A stretch of 11,186 nucleotides of DNA from Firmicutes bacterium CAG:449 (GCA_000432895.1 FR889453.1:6221-17406); one strand, 5' to 3'; numbered from the stretch's first letter, positions 1-7,261 are shown. A program made the numbers and translations. The notes: generated by a model from the letters alone, not told the origin.

Positions 1-111
1 TTTATATATAATTTTCTAATTTAAGAATATTTAAACTAATTAATTATAATTTGCAAATATTTATTTTTTCTATTTATTTATTTTTATATTTAGTATTATA
101 ATCTCATATGT
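1..111. other. AT-rich upstream region without a gene
   Basis: No coding sequence is supportable here. The stretch is almost entirely A and T, with a 10-bp perfect palindrome ATTTGCAAAT at 49-58 and a consensus -10 hexamer at 97-102. It most likely holds the promoter of the following permease and the tail of whatever lies outside the window. Confidence 0.5.
97..102 (+). promoter_or_regulatory. Consensus -10 box TATAAT directly before the permease start
   Basis: TATAAT at 97-102 matches the sigma-A -10 consensus exactly. A start of transcription about 7 nt downstream would fall near 109, only about 3 nt before the ATG at 112, giving an almost leaderless mRNA. No good -35 hexamer is visible at 16-18 bp spacing (74-79 is TTATTT). 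In DNA this AT-rich a chance TATAAT is common, so confidence is moderate. Confidence 0.4.
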
Positions 112-1380
112 ATGACTATCATAATTTTCATTTTTGTGATTATATCAATGATTTTTCTAATTCTATTTAAGCCAAAAATCACTATTAATAACTTTACTTT
201 TCAAACTTTTTACTTACCTTGTGTAATTGGAGCAATTTTGCTTATTATATTTAATAAGATAAATATTAATTATTATGTTAATTTATTTGATTTTTCTTTA
301 AGTGTTAATCCTATAAAAATATTAATTCTATTCATTTCTTTATCTTTTATTTCTATAAATTTAGATCAAGGTGGTTTTTTTGAATATTGTGCTAATAAAG
401 TTTTAAAGAAATCTTCTAATCCTTTAATTTTCTTTTTGCTTTTATATTTAATTGTTTCAACTTTAACTATTTTTACTTCTAATGATATTGTTATTTTAAC
501 TTTTACTCCTTTTATTTGTTATTATTGTAAAGTTCAAAAACTTAATCCATTACCATATTTAATAACAGAATTTGTAGGCGCTAATACTTGGTCGATGATG
601 CTAGAAATATCAAATCCAACAAATATTTATTTATGTTTATCAAAAGGAATAAATTTTAACCATTATATTAATGTTATGATTTTACCAACTTTAACTGTTG
701 GAATAAGTTCTTTAATCATTATTTTATTAATTTTTCATAAGTCAATATTTAAAAAGAATCACCAAGAAAGTAACATTATTTCTTTTAAAAAAGACAATTA
801 TATAATTATTACAAGCTTGCTTCATTTAATTATTTGCTTAATTGGATTAATTGTCTTCAACGATTATATGTATTTAGTCTGTTTAGTATCGATGATTAGT
901 TTAGTTATATTTACTTTAATTTATGATTTAAAAACACATAATAACTATTTAAAGAAAACTTTTTTTAAATTACCTTTTGCAATGATTCCTTTTATTTTAT
1001 CGATGTATTTTATCGTAGCATCTTTAAATAGTGATAGTTTATCTTCTTTATTAATAAATTTATCAAACAATAATATTACTACCAGTTTAGTCTATGGATA
1101 CGCTTCATTATTTACTTCTAACTTAATTAATAATATTCCCATGTGTATTTTATTTAGTAATATTTTAAACAATAATGAAATAGCAATTTTTAGTTCTATT
1201 ATGGGTTCAAATATTGGTGCTCTTTTAACTCCAATTGGGGCTTTAGCAGGTATTATGTGGATGTCATTATTAAAAGAAAAAAGAATAGAAATGAATTTTT
1301 TTAAATTTATTAAATATTGTGCACCAATTTGTTTAATTTCAAGTTTTTTAGGATTTATCGTTTTAGCCTTTTATTTTTAA
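112..1380 (+). CDS. ArsB/SLC13-like permease (ion transporter superfamily)
   Basis: Polytopic inner-membrane transporter of 422 residues, the usual length for ArsB/SLC13-type carriers, with about 10-12 hydrophobic segments. Family-type motifs are visible in both halves: TSNDIVILTFTPF at about 122-134 and EISNPTNIYL at about 165-174 in the first, SNLINNIPM at about 336-344 and GSNIGALLTPIGALAG at about 365-380 in the second. This inverted SND / G-N-x-G-x-x-x-TPIG pattern is the substrate- and ion-binding signature of the superfamily. The substrate cannot be told: arsenite, a dicarboxylate or another anion are all possible, and no arsR, arsC or arsA neighbour supports arsenite. The start is the first in-frame ATG after the stop at 91-93; no Shine-Dalgarno sequence precedes it. 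No terminator separates it from the downstream riboswitch, so read-through into the folT-like leader is possible. Confidence 0.8.
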   Translation: MTIIIFIFVIISMIFLILFKPKITINNFTFQTFYLPCVIGAILLIIFNKININYYVNLFDFSLSVNPIKILILFISLSFISINLDQGGFFEYCANKVLKKSSNPLIFFLLLYLIVSTLTIFTSNDIVILTFTPFICYYCKVQKLNPLPYLITEFVGANTWSMMLEISNPTNIYLCLSKGINFNHYINVMILPTLTVGISSLIIILLIFHKSIFKKNHQESNIISFKKDNYIIITSLLHLIICLIGLIVFNDYMYLVCLVSMISLVIFTLIYDLKTHNNYLKKTFFKLPFAMIPFILSMYFIVASLNSDSLSSLLINLSNNNITTSLVYGYASLFTSNLINNIPMCILFSNILNNNEIAIFSSIMGSNIGALLTPIGALAGIMWMSLLKEKRIEMNFFKFIKYCAPICLISSFLGFIVLAFYF

Positions 1381-1391
1381 CTAAAACAGCA

Positions 1392-1397
1392 TATACT
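1392..1397 (+). promoter_or_regulatory. Probable promoter -10 box of the riboswitch/folT-like transcript
   Basis: TATACT at 1392-1397 lies just after the permease stop. Initiation about 7 nt downstream would be near 1404, exactly where the first stem (P1) of the tetrahydrofolate aptamer begins. That positional fit is the main support. The -35 region (around 1368-1375) is only T-rich and does not resemble TTGACA well. Confidence 0.5.
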
Positions 1398-1403
1398 ATT
1401 TGT

Positions 1404-1493
1404 GTCTTGAGTCGTTAGTAAGCGTGAAGTGCCACATTTTCGGATAATTTGTGGACGAACCATTAGGGCGGTTTACTAGCAAGTCCGCGAGAT
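1404..1493 (+). promoter_or_regulatory. Tetrahydrofolate (THF) class-I riboswitch aptamer
   Basis: The folding elements of the THF-I aptamer can be read off directly. P1 pairs TCTTG 1405-1409 with CGAGA 1488-1492. P2 pairs TAGTAA 1416-1421 with TTACTA 1473-1478. P3 pairs CCACA 1432-1436 with TGTGG 1450-1454. A short P4 pairs CC 1460-1461 with GG 1466-1467. The P3 loop CGGA 1441-1444 can pair with TCCG 1484-1487, the hallmark long-range pseudoknot. Conserved blocks are GCGTGAAGTG (1422-1431), ACGAA (1455-1459) and GCGG (1468-1471). The element sits immediately before a FolT-like folate transporter gene, the classical location for this class. I judged it against the remembered consensus; no covariance search was run. 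Confidence 0.9.
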
Positions 1494-1505
1494 TTTTTAG
1501 CGGAC
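1483..1505 (+). promoter_or_regulatory. Antiterminator (anti-sequester) hairpin of the THF riboswitch
   Basis: GTCCGC at 1483-1488 is perfectly complementary to GCGGAC at 1500-1505, with an 11-nt loop. The 5' arm uses bases needed for the aptamer pseudoknot (1484-1487) and P1 (1488); the 3' arm uses 1503-1505, which the terminator stem needs. The three structures are therefore mutually exclusive. The inferred logic is that without THF this hairpin forms and the gene is on, and with THF the aptamer takes the 5' arm and frees the terminator. Confidence 0.75.
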
Positions 1506-1528
1506 CTCATTATATGGAGGTCTTTTTT
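1503..1528 (+). terminator. Riboswitch-controlled intrinsic terminator that also hides the RBS
   Basis: The stem pairs GACCTC 1503-1508 with GAGGTC 1517-1522 across an 8-nt loop and is followed by six T residues (1523-1528), which run straight into the ATG at 1529. The strong Shine-Dalgarno GGAGG (1516-1520, 8 nt before the ATG) overlaps the 3' arm. The same hairpin can therefore both stop transcription and sequester the ribosome binding site. Confidence 0.8.
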
Positions 1529-2662
1529 ATGAAAAAAAACATATTATCCTATGTACTTGTTATTATTCTTTCCTTTTTAATTGGATTTTTTTCTAGTAGT
1601 ACATATAACTATTTTTCTTCTACTTATGAATGCAAATTTCAAACAAATGAAAATATTGATTCTTTATTAACTAAAGAACATTTAGAAAGCACCATTTTGT
1701 CAAATAAAAAATATAATAACATTTCTTTAAACGATTTATTAAATAATGGCATTTATCTTATTCAAGAAGATGATACTTATAATTTAATTTCTAAAGCAAG
1801 ATATTATGATTCTTTTTTTTCATCAAAAAGTCAAAGTGTTGTATCTCGAGCAAAACAATTTTTTCAAGATTTATTAAAAGACTATCATGTCAATTATCTT
1901 TATCAAGAGATTATTAATCAAAACAATTATATAAATCCATATATTACATCAATATTATCTTGTGTAGTTTTAACTTTAACTTACACATTAATTGATTTAC
2001 TATTTTTTAAAAGAAAAAAAGAAACTTCTTTTGTTTATGACAATCAAAATATTTATAACAATTGCTTTCATATATCATATTGGAAAAGTTGTAAAGAATT
2101 TTTATCAAGTCCCAAAAAAATTGCTACAATTAGTATGATTTTCGCTTTATTATTAATCTCTAAAGCTATTAAAATACCAACTGGTTTTAGTAATTTAGGA
2201 TTAACCTTTGGTTTTATTTTCTTTTCTATTATTGGTTTATTATATGGTCCTCTTGCTGGTCTTTTAATTGGCTTATTATCTGATATACTTGGTTATTTTC
2301 TTTTTGATACTAGTAATACAGCCTTTTTTATTGGATATGTTTTTCAAGCAATGTTATCAGGTTTTATTCAAGGATTATTTTTATATAAAACAAGAATTAC
2401 TTTTTTTAAATTACTTTTTTTAAGAATAACAATTTCTTTAGTTTGTAATGTTTTAATCGGCTCATTTTGCTGGGGATATATTTCTAATTATACCTTTCAA
2501 CAAACTTTGTCATATATGAGTTTATATGTTGTTCCAAAGAATTTAATCTTTTTAATTCCACAAAGTATTGTGTTATATTTAATCATAAAATCTCTTGCTC
2601 CAATCTTACAAAAGCATAAATTATTAGATGAAAATATTTCAAAAAATATAACTTTAATATAA
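1529..2662 (+). CDS. folT: FolT-like folate ECF transporter S component with extra N-terminal membrane-anchored domain
   Basis: Predicted substrate-binding S subunit of an energy-coupling factor importer for folates, working with a shared EcfA/EcfA'/EcfT module encoded elsewhere. The C-terminal part, about residues 196-365, is a normal S-component: six hydrophobic segments, a KIATISMIFALLL first helix, and the hallmark LYGPLAGLLIGLLSDILGYF at 238-257. An upstream THF riboswitch supports folate as substrate. The product is 377 aa, about twice a usual FolT. The excess is a TM segment (about 4-24), about 110 extracytoplasmic residues, a second TM (about 138-160) and a charged linker. I chose ATG 1529 because GGAGG lies 8 nt upstream. 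The open frame extends back to a GTG at 1451, but those 26 codons are riboswitch RNA. The S-component call is firm; folate is inferred from sequence and riboswitch; the N-terminal domain is unrecognised. Confidence 0.82.
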   Translation: MKKNILSYVLVIILSFLIGFFSSSTYNYFSSTYECKFQTNENIDSLLTKEHLESTILSNKKYNNISLNDLLNNGIYLIQEDDTYNLISKARYYDSFFSSKSQSVVSRAKQFFQDLLKDYHVNYLYQEIINQNNYINPYITSILSCVVLTLTYTLIDLLFFKRKKETSFVYDNQNIYNNCFHISYWKSCKEFLSSPKKIATISMIFALLLISKAIKIPTGFSNLGLTFGFIFFSIIGLLYGPLAGLLIGLLSDILGYFLFDTSNTAFFIGYVFQAMLSGFIQGLFLYKTRITFFKLLFLRITISLVCNVLIGSFCWGYISNYTFQQTLSYMSLYVVPKNLIFLIPQSIVLYLIIKSLAPILQKHKLLDENISKNITLI

Positions 2663-2690
2663 ATTTCTATTATCATAAATAAAAATATTA

Positions 2691-2711
2691 TGTTAATATA
2701 AATTTATGAGG
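2691..2711 (+). promoter_or_regulatory. Possible extended -10 promoter and RBS of the degV-family gene
   Basis: TGTTAATAT at 2691-2699 fits an extended -10 (TG-N-TAATAT), and TGAGG at 2707-2711 is a Shine-Dalgarno 7 nt before the ATG at 2719. A start near 2706 would leave a leader of about 13 nt. No terminator lies between the folT-like gene and this one, so co-transcription is equally possible. Confidence 0.35.
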
Positions 2712-2718
2712 TTTATAT

Positions 2719-3582
2719 ATGAATAAGGTAAAAATAATTGTTGATTCAACTTCAGATTTAGAAAATGACTATATTAAAGCACATGATATAGAAGTTATTG
2801 GTTTAGGAGTTAATTTTGGTGAAGAAAAATACACTGATAGAGTTGATATTACAAACGATATGCTATATCAAAAAGTTAATGAAAAAGGTATGCTTCCTAA
2901 GACAAGTGCAGTTCCTTTAATGGTCTTAATTGATGTATTTCAAAAATATATTGATTTGGGTTATGATATTTTCTACACTGGTATTTCTGTAAAAATGTCT
3001 TCATCCAATAATAATGCTTTACTAGCAAGTAAACAATTTCCAGAAGGAAGAATAATTGTTTTTGATTCAGAAAATTTATCAACTGGTATTGGTTTACAAG
3101 TTTTAAAAGCAGTTGAATTAAGAGATCAAGGAAAATCAATCCAAGAAATCAAAGATGCCTTAACTATAATTAGACCAAAAGTTCGTTCACAATTCATGAT
3201 TGAAACGCTTGATTATCTTTATAAAGGTGGAAGATGCTCTTCATTAAGTTTCTTCTTTGGTAAAAAATTAGGTATAAAACCAATTATTAGAGTTAAAGAT
3301 GGTGCGATGTTTGTCTATAAAAAGGCTATTGGAAAATCAATTAAGGCTTTAAATTTACTTTTAGACATCTTTAAAAAAGACTTATCTAATGTTGATTTAG
3401 GAACTGTGATGATTACATCCACTAATGCAAGTGAATCTGAAAAATATTTATATGATGAACTAAGTAAAATAATTGATCCAAAACATATTATGATTACCCA
3501 CGCTGGATGTGTAATTTCTTCTCATTGTGGGCCAGGAACTATTGGGATTTTGTATATTTTAAAAGAAAATCAAGAAAATTAA
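2719..3582 (+). CDS. DegV-family fatty-acid-binding protein (FakB-like)
   Basis: Cytoplasmic lipid-binding protein of 287 residues, the typical family length. In Firmicutes, DegV/FakB proteins hold a fatty acid for phosphorylation by the kinase FakA, feeding exogenous fatty acids into phospholipid synthesis. Visible signatures are DSTSDL at 9-14, KTSAVP at 61-66, ISVKMSSSNNNA at 89-100, LDYLYKGGR at 164-172, KPI at 188-190 and SHCGPGTIG at 268-276. His269 before GPG is the conserved active-site histidine region. The usual S-G-T-Y stretch in the second ligand loop reads S-S-S-N here, so head-group contacts may differ slightly. No fakA gene is in the window. A Shine-Dalgarno GAGG precedes the ATG by 7 nt. 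The stop overlaps the stop of the convergent ABC transporter gene. Confidence 0.9.
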   Translation: MNKVKIIVDSTSDLENDYIKAHDIEVIGLGVNFGEEKYTDRVDITNDMLYQKVNEKGMLPKTSAVPLMVLIDVFQKYIDLGYDIFYTGISVKMSSSNNNALLASKQFPEGRIIVFDSENLSTGIGLQVLKAVELRDQGKSIQEIKDALTIIRPKVRSQFMIETLDYLYKGGRCSSLSFFFGKKLGIKPIIRVKDGAMFVYKKAIGKSIKALNLLLDIFKKDLSNVDLGTVMITSTNASESEKYLYDELSKIIDPKHIMITHAGCVISSHCGPGTIGILYILKENQEN

Positions 3583-5291
3583 TCTTTTAATTGATATTGA
3601 TATAATTTACTATACATACCATTTAAATTTATTAATTGCTGATGAGAGCCATGTTCAATTACTCCATTTTGAGTAATAACCACTATCTCATCAGCATTTT
3701 TTACAGTTGATAAACGATGAGCTACAACAATAGTAGTTCTGCCTTTACATAAATTATCTAAAGATGATTGAATTTGCATTTCTGTCACATTATCTAAAGC
3801 TGATGTTGCTTCATCAAGAATTAATATTTCAGGATTTTTTAAAAAAGCACGTGCAATTGAAATTCTTTGTTTTTGTCCACCTGATAATTTAACTCCTCTT
3901 TCCCCAACATATGTATCATAACCATGTTCTAAAGAAGAAATAAAATCATCAATATTAGCTAATTTACAAGCCTTGATAATTTCTTCATCTGAACTAGAAA
4001 AATTACCATAAGCCACATTTTCTTTAATTGAACCAGCAAAAAGAAATACATCTTGTGATACAATACCAATTTTATCTCTTAAAGAAGATAAAGTGTAATC
4101 TTTAATATTAATTCCATCAATTGAAATTGTTCCTTTTTCAACATCATAAAATCGCATCAATAAATGGCAAATAGTAGTTTTACCTCCACCAGAAGGTCCT
4201 ACTAATGCCACTTTTTTACCTTTATCAATTTCTAAAGAAAAATTATTAATAACATTTTGATTTCCATAATCGAAAGTAACATTATCATAAACAATACTAT
4301 TGTTAAATTCTTTCAAAGTAATTGTTCCATTATCATCCTCTTCTTTTTCATTCATTACTTCCACAAATCTTTCAAAGCCAGTCATACCAGATTGAATTTG
4401 TTCAAAAATATTAACAAAAGTTCTAATTGGAGTAATTAAAGTAGTTATATATAAAATATATGCAGCAAAACTACCAGCATCAATTAATCCATAATAAAAA
4501 AACAAACCACCAGCGACAATTGCAATTAAATATAATAAATCAGAAAAAAAGTTCATTCCTGAATTAAAAATACCCATTTGATAATACGCTCCAATTCTTG
4601 CTTTTTGAAAAGACACACTAGAATTATCAAATTTGTTTTTTTCATGATTACTAGCATTATAAGCTTTAGAAACCCTAATACCTGATATAGAAGATTCAAC
4701 TTGAGCGTTAATTTCTCCAGTTTTAACTCGCATTTGGCGATATGCTTCTTTTTGTTTTTTCTTTCTTTTAATAGCAAATATGACAATTATTGGAACAATA
4801 ATAACCACAATTAAAGCTAAATAAATATTAATTGTCGTTAACATAATAAACGCTCCAACAAAAGTAATTAATGATAAAAATAAATCTTCTGGTCCATGAT
4901 GAGCAAGTTCAGAAATATCCATTAAATCATTAATAATACGTGACATTATCGTGCCACTTTTATTGTTATCATAATATTTATAAGGTAATTTTTGTAATTT
5001 ATTAAACATGGCTTTTCTCATATCCGCTTGAATATAAACACCAACCATATGCCCCCAATATTGAATGCAAAAATTCAATACCATTTTGATTAAATAAATG
5101 GCTAATAAAATAACACACCAAATAATCATCAAATTTAATTCTTTATTTGGAACATAAACATTAATAATATTTTTTGTTATATATGGATAAAATAAATTAC
5201 AAATAGCCACTATTAAAGCACACACTAAATCAAAAATAAATAATTTAAGATGTGGTTTATAAAAAGAAAAAAAGTACTTCAAGTTTTTCAT
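3579..5291 (-). CDS. Half-size ABC exporter (fused permease and ATPase, MsbA/multidrug type)
   Basis: Membrane exporter subunit of 570 residues: six TM helices (about 14-38, 53-77, 136-155, 156-174, 247-268, 270-290), then a nucleotide-binding domain. All ATPase motifs are intact: Walker A GPSGGGKT at 365-372, Q-loop SQDVFLF at 412-418, signature LSGGQKQR at 469-476, Walker B ILILDE at 489-494, D-loop SALD at 497-500 and switch histidine in AHRLS (His525). With a canonical catalytic glutamate and no partner gene beside it, a homodimer is likely. The substrate (lipid, drug or peptide) cannot be told. Its ATG overlaps the ligA stop by 4 nt (5288-5291), and its Shine-Dalgarno AAGGA (5301-5305) lies inside the end of ligA, so the two are translationally coupled. 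It has no own promoter that I can see. Confidence 0.93.
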   Translation of the reverse strand: MKNLKYFFSFYKPHLKLFIFDLVCALIVAICNLFYPYITKNIINVYVPNKELNLMIIWCVILLAIYLIKMVLNFCIQYWGHMVGVYIQADMRKAMFNKLQKLPYKYYDNNKSGTIMSRIINDLMDISELAHHGPEDLFLSLITFVGAFIMLTTINIYLALIVVIIVPIIVIFAIKRKKKQKEAYRQMRVKTGEINAQVESSISGIRVSKAYNASNHEKNKFDNSSVSFQKARIGAYYQMGIFNSGMNFFSDLLYLIAIVAGGLFFYYGLIDAGSFAAYILYITTLITPIRTFVNIFEQIQSGMTGFERFVEVMNEKEEDDNGTITLKEFNNSIVYDNVTFDYGNQNVINNFSLEIDKGKKVALVGPSGGGKTTICHLLMRFYDVEKGTISIDGINIKDYTLSSLRDKIGIVSQDVFLFAGSIKENVAYGNFSSSDEEIIKACKLANIDDFISSLEHGYDTYVGERGVKLSGGQKQRISIARAFLKNPEILILDEATSALDNVTEMQIQSSLDNLCKGRTTIVVAHRLSTVKNADEIVVITQNGVIEHGSHQQLINLNGMYSKLYQYQLKD

Positions 5292-7261
5292 TTTATCATT
5301 TCCTTAAATTCATCTTCATTAATAATTTTTATGCCTAAATCTAAAGCTTTTTGAAGTTTTGAGCCCGCTTTTTCACCCGCTAAAACAATATCTGTCTTTT
5401 TTGAAACACTACTTGAAGTAGTTCCACCTAATCTTTCAATAATTTCACTAGCTTCATCACGAGTAAAAGAAGATAAATTACCTGTTAAAACAACAATTTT
5501 ATGAGCAAATGCACCATTAATAGTATCTTTCTTTTTATATTTCATATTTACTCCATATTCTTTAAGTAAATTAATACGTTTAATATTTTCTTCTTTTTTA
5601 AAGTAATTAACTACACTTAAAGCAATAGTTTCACCAATATCAGGAATTTGTAAAATATCTTCATATTTAGCATTAATTAATTCATCGATAGAAGGATATC
5701 TTTCACATAATAAACTAGCTACTTTTGCCCCCACATTTCTTATACCTAAACCAAATACTAATTTATCAAGATTCATGGATTTAGAAATATCAATCGAAGC
5801 TAAAATATTATCAACGCTTTTTTCACCAAGTTTTTCCATATTAATTAAAATACTTTTCTTATTTTCCAAAGTATAAATATCGCTTATATCCGTTAACAAA
5901 TTAGCGTTATAAAAAGTTTCAATTAATTTATCGCCTAATGATTCAATATTCATCGCTGGTTTACTAGCAAAATGAATAATTGAATTCAATTTTCTTGCTT
6001 TACAATTTTCATTTTCACAATAATAATCCGCTTCATTTTCTCTTCTAACTAATTTTTCTCCACAAATAGGGCAATTACTAATCATCACAAAAGGTAAACA
6101 TTTATCAGTTCTTTTAGAAAAATCAACAGCAAACACTTCAGGAATAATTTCTCCTGATTTTCTTACTCTAATTGTATCATTAACTCTAATATCTCTTAAT
6201 TTAATAAAATCTTCATTATGTAAGGTTGCTCTAGAAACATCAGTACCGGAAATAAAAACAGTATCAAAATTAGCTACTGGAGTAATTACACCAGTTCTTC
6301 CAACTTGAAAAGTAATCTCTCTTAAAATCGTGCTTGCTTCTTCGGCTGGATATTTAAAAGCAATGCACCATTTAGGTGATTTAACTGTATAACCAATTTC
6401 ATCATAATACTTTAATTGATTTACTTTAATAACCACTCCATCAATAGGATAAGGTAAATCATCTTTATGAGTTTTCCAATACTCAATAAAAGAAATTATT
6501 TCATCTACATTATTGCAAATTTTAGATTCTTTGTTAGTTTTAAATCCTTCTTTATTTAAAAATTCAAGAACTTCACCCTGAGTAGATAATCCTTTATAAC
6601 CAACAATTTGATACATAAAATTATCTAACTTTCTTTTTGCTACCACTTTACTATCTAATGATTTAATTGTTCCAGAAGCGGCATTACGACAATTTTGAAA
6701 TAAATCTAAGCCTTCTTGTTCTCTTTCTAAATTAACCTTTTCAAAAGATTTCTTTGGCATAAAAATTTCACCACGTACTTCAATATCAAGTTCATCTTTC
6801 AATTTTAAAGGAATAGAATTAATAGTTTTCGCATTATCAGTAATAATTTCACCAATCGTTCCATTTCCACGTGTAGAAGCCACTTTTAAAATACCTTTTT
6901 CATATTTACAAGACACAGAAAGGCCATCAATTTTTAATTCGCAAGAATAATTGACATTAGCAATTTTTTTTATATCGTTATCAAATTTCTTTATTTCTTC
7001 ATAATCAAAAATATCATTAATGGACATCATTTTTACTTTATGAGTAATTTTTTCAAAACGATCTAAAACTTTATCACCTACTCTTTTAGTTGGTGAATCT
7101 TCTTGTACTAAAGAAGGGTTGTCTTCTTCAAGTTTAACTAACTCATTATAAAGTTGATCATATTCAAAATCAGAAATAGTAGGATTATCTAAAACATAAT
7201 ACTCATATGCATATTGATTTAATAATTTTGTTAATGTAATAATTCTTTCTTTAATATCCAT
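5288..7261 (-). CDS. ligA: NAD-dependent DNA ligase LigA
   Basis: Essential replicative ligase that seals nicks using NAD+. The 657-residue length matches the family (about 670). Domain order: Ia NAD-binding region with YYVLDNPTISD at about 21-31; adenylation domain with the nucleotidyl lysine in KIDG (Lys110); further nucleotidyltransferase motifs including RGEIF at 163-167 and PIDGVVIKV at 272-280; OB fold with FQVGRTGVITPVA at 318-330; zinc finger of Cys397, Cys400, Cys415 and Cys420; helix-hairpin-helix region about 475-570; BRCT domain about 585-657. Nothing is missing. A Shine-Dalgarno AAGGA (7271-7275) stands 9 nt before the ATG. The stop is TGA, supporting the standard code. In many Firmicutes ligA follows pcrA; here a regulator gene lies upstream instead. 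Confidence 0.98.
   Translation of the reverse strand: MDIKERIITLTKLLNQYAYEYYVLDNPTISDFEYDQLYNELVKLEEDNPSLVQEDSPTKRVGDKVLDRFEKITHKVKMMSINDIFDYEEIKKFDNDIKKIANVNYSCELKIDGLSVSCKYEKGILKVASTRGNGTIGEIITDNAKTINSIPLKLKDELDIEVRGEIFMPKKSFEKVNLEREQEGLDLFQNCRNAASGTIKSLDSKVVAKRKLDNFMYQIVGYKGLSTQGEVLEFLNKEGFKTNKESKICNNVDEIISFIEYWKTHKDDLPYPIDGVVIKVNQLKYYDEIGYTVKSPKWCIAFKYPAEEASTILREITFQVGRTGVITPVANFDTVFISGTDVSRATLHNEDFIKLRDIRVNDTIRVRKSGEIIPEVFAVDFSKRTDKCLPFVMISNCPICGEKLVRRENEADYYCENENCKARKLNSIIHFASKPAMNIESLGDKLIETFYNANLLTDISDIYTLENKKSILINMEKLGEKSVDNILASIDISKSMNLDKLVFGLGIRNVGAKVASLLCERYPSIDELINAKYEDILQIPDIGETIALSVVNYFKKEENIKRINLLKEYGVNMKYKKKDTINGAFAHKIVVLTGNLSSFTRDEASEIIERLGGTTSSSVSKKTDIVLAGEKAGSKLQKALDLGIKIINEDEFKEMIK

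Noticed and set aside
49..58. Palindrome ATTTGCAAAT as a possible operator
   Set aside because: Short and expected by chance at this base composition, with no second copy or placement against a promoter to support it.
112..1380. Calling the permease an arsenite pump (arsB)
   Set aside because: Motifs support the superfamily only; no arsR, arsA or arsC accompanies it and the substrate cannot be read from the sequence.
2654..2705. Direct repeat of 13 nt TTAATATAAATTT at 2654-2666 and 2693-2705
   Set aside because: Pure A/T sequence in a very AT-rich genome, one copy within the end of a coding sequence; no evidence of function beyond a possible -10 element in the second copy.
2897..3139. Minus-strand open frame of 80 codons opposite the degV-family gene
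   Set aside because: It is entirely inside a well-supported family gene, and its Leu/Phe-rich translation is what the antisense of AT-rich coding DNA gives.
4257..4786. Open frames on both strands within the ABC exporter gene (4257-4439 plus, 4553-4786 minus)
   Set aside because: Both are out-of-frame shadows of an intact ABC transporter, with no ribosome binding site or recognisable motif.
3579..7261. Reading the window with the Mycoplasma code (TGA as Trp)
   Set aside because: ligA ends in TGA at the normal family length after its BRCT domain, and tryptophans in the conserved WHPGW motifs are TGG, so the standard code fits.
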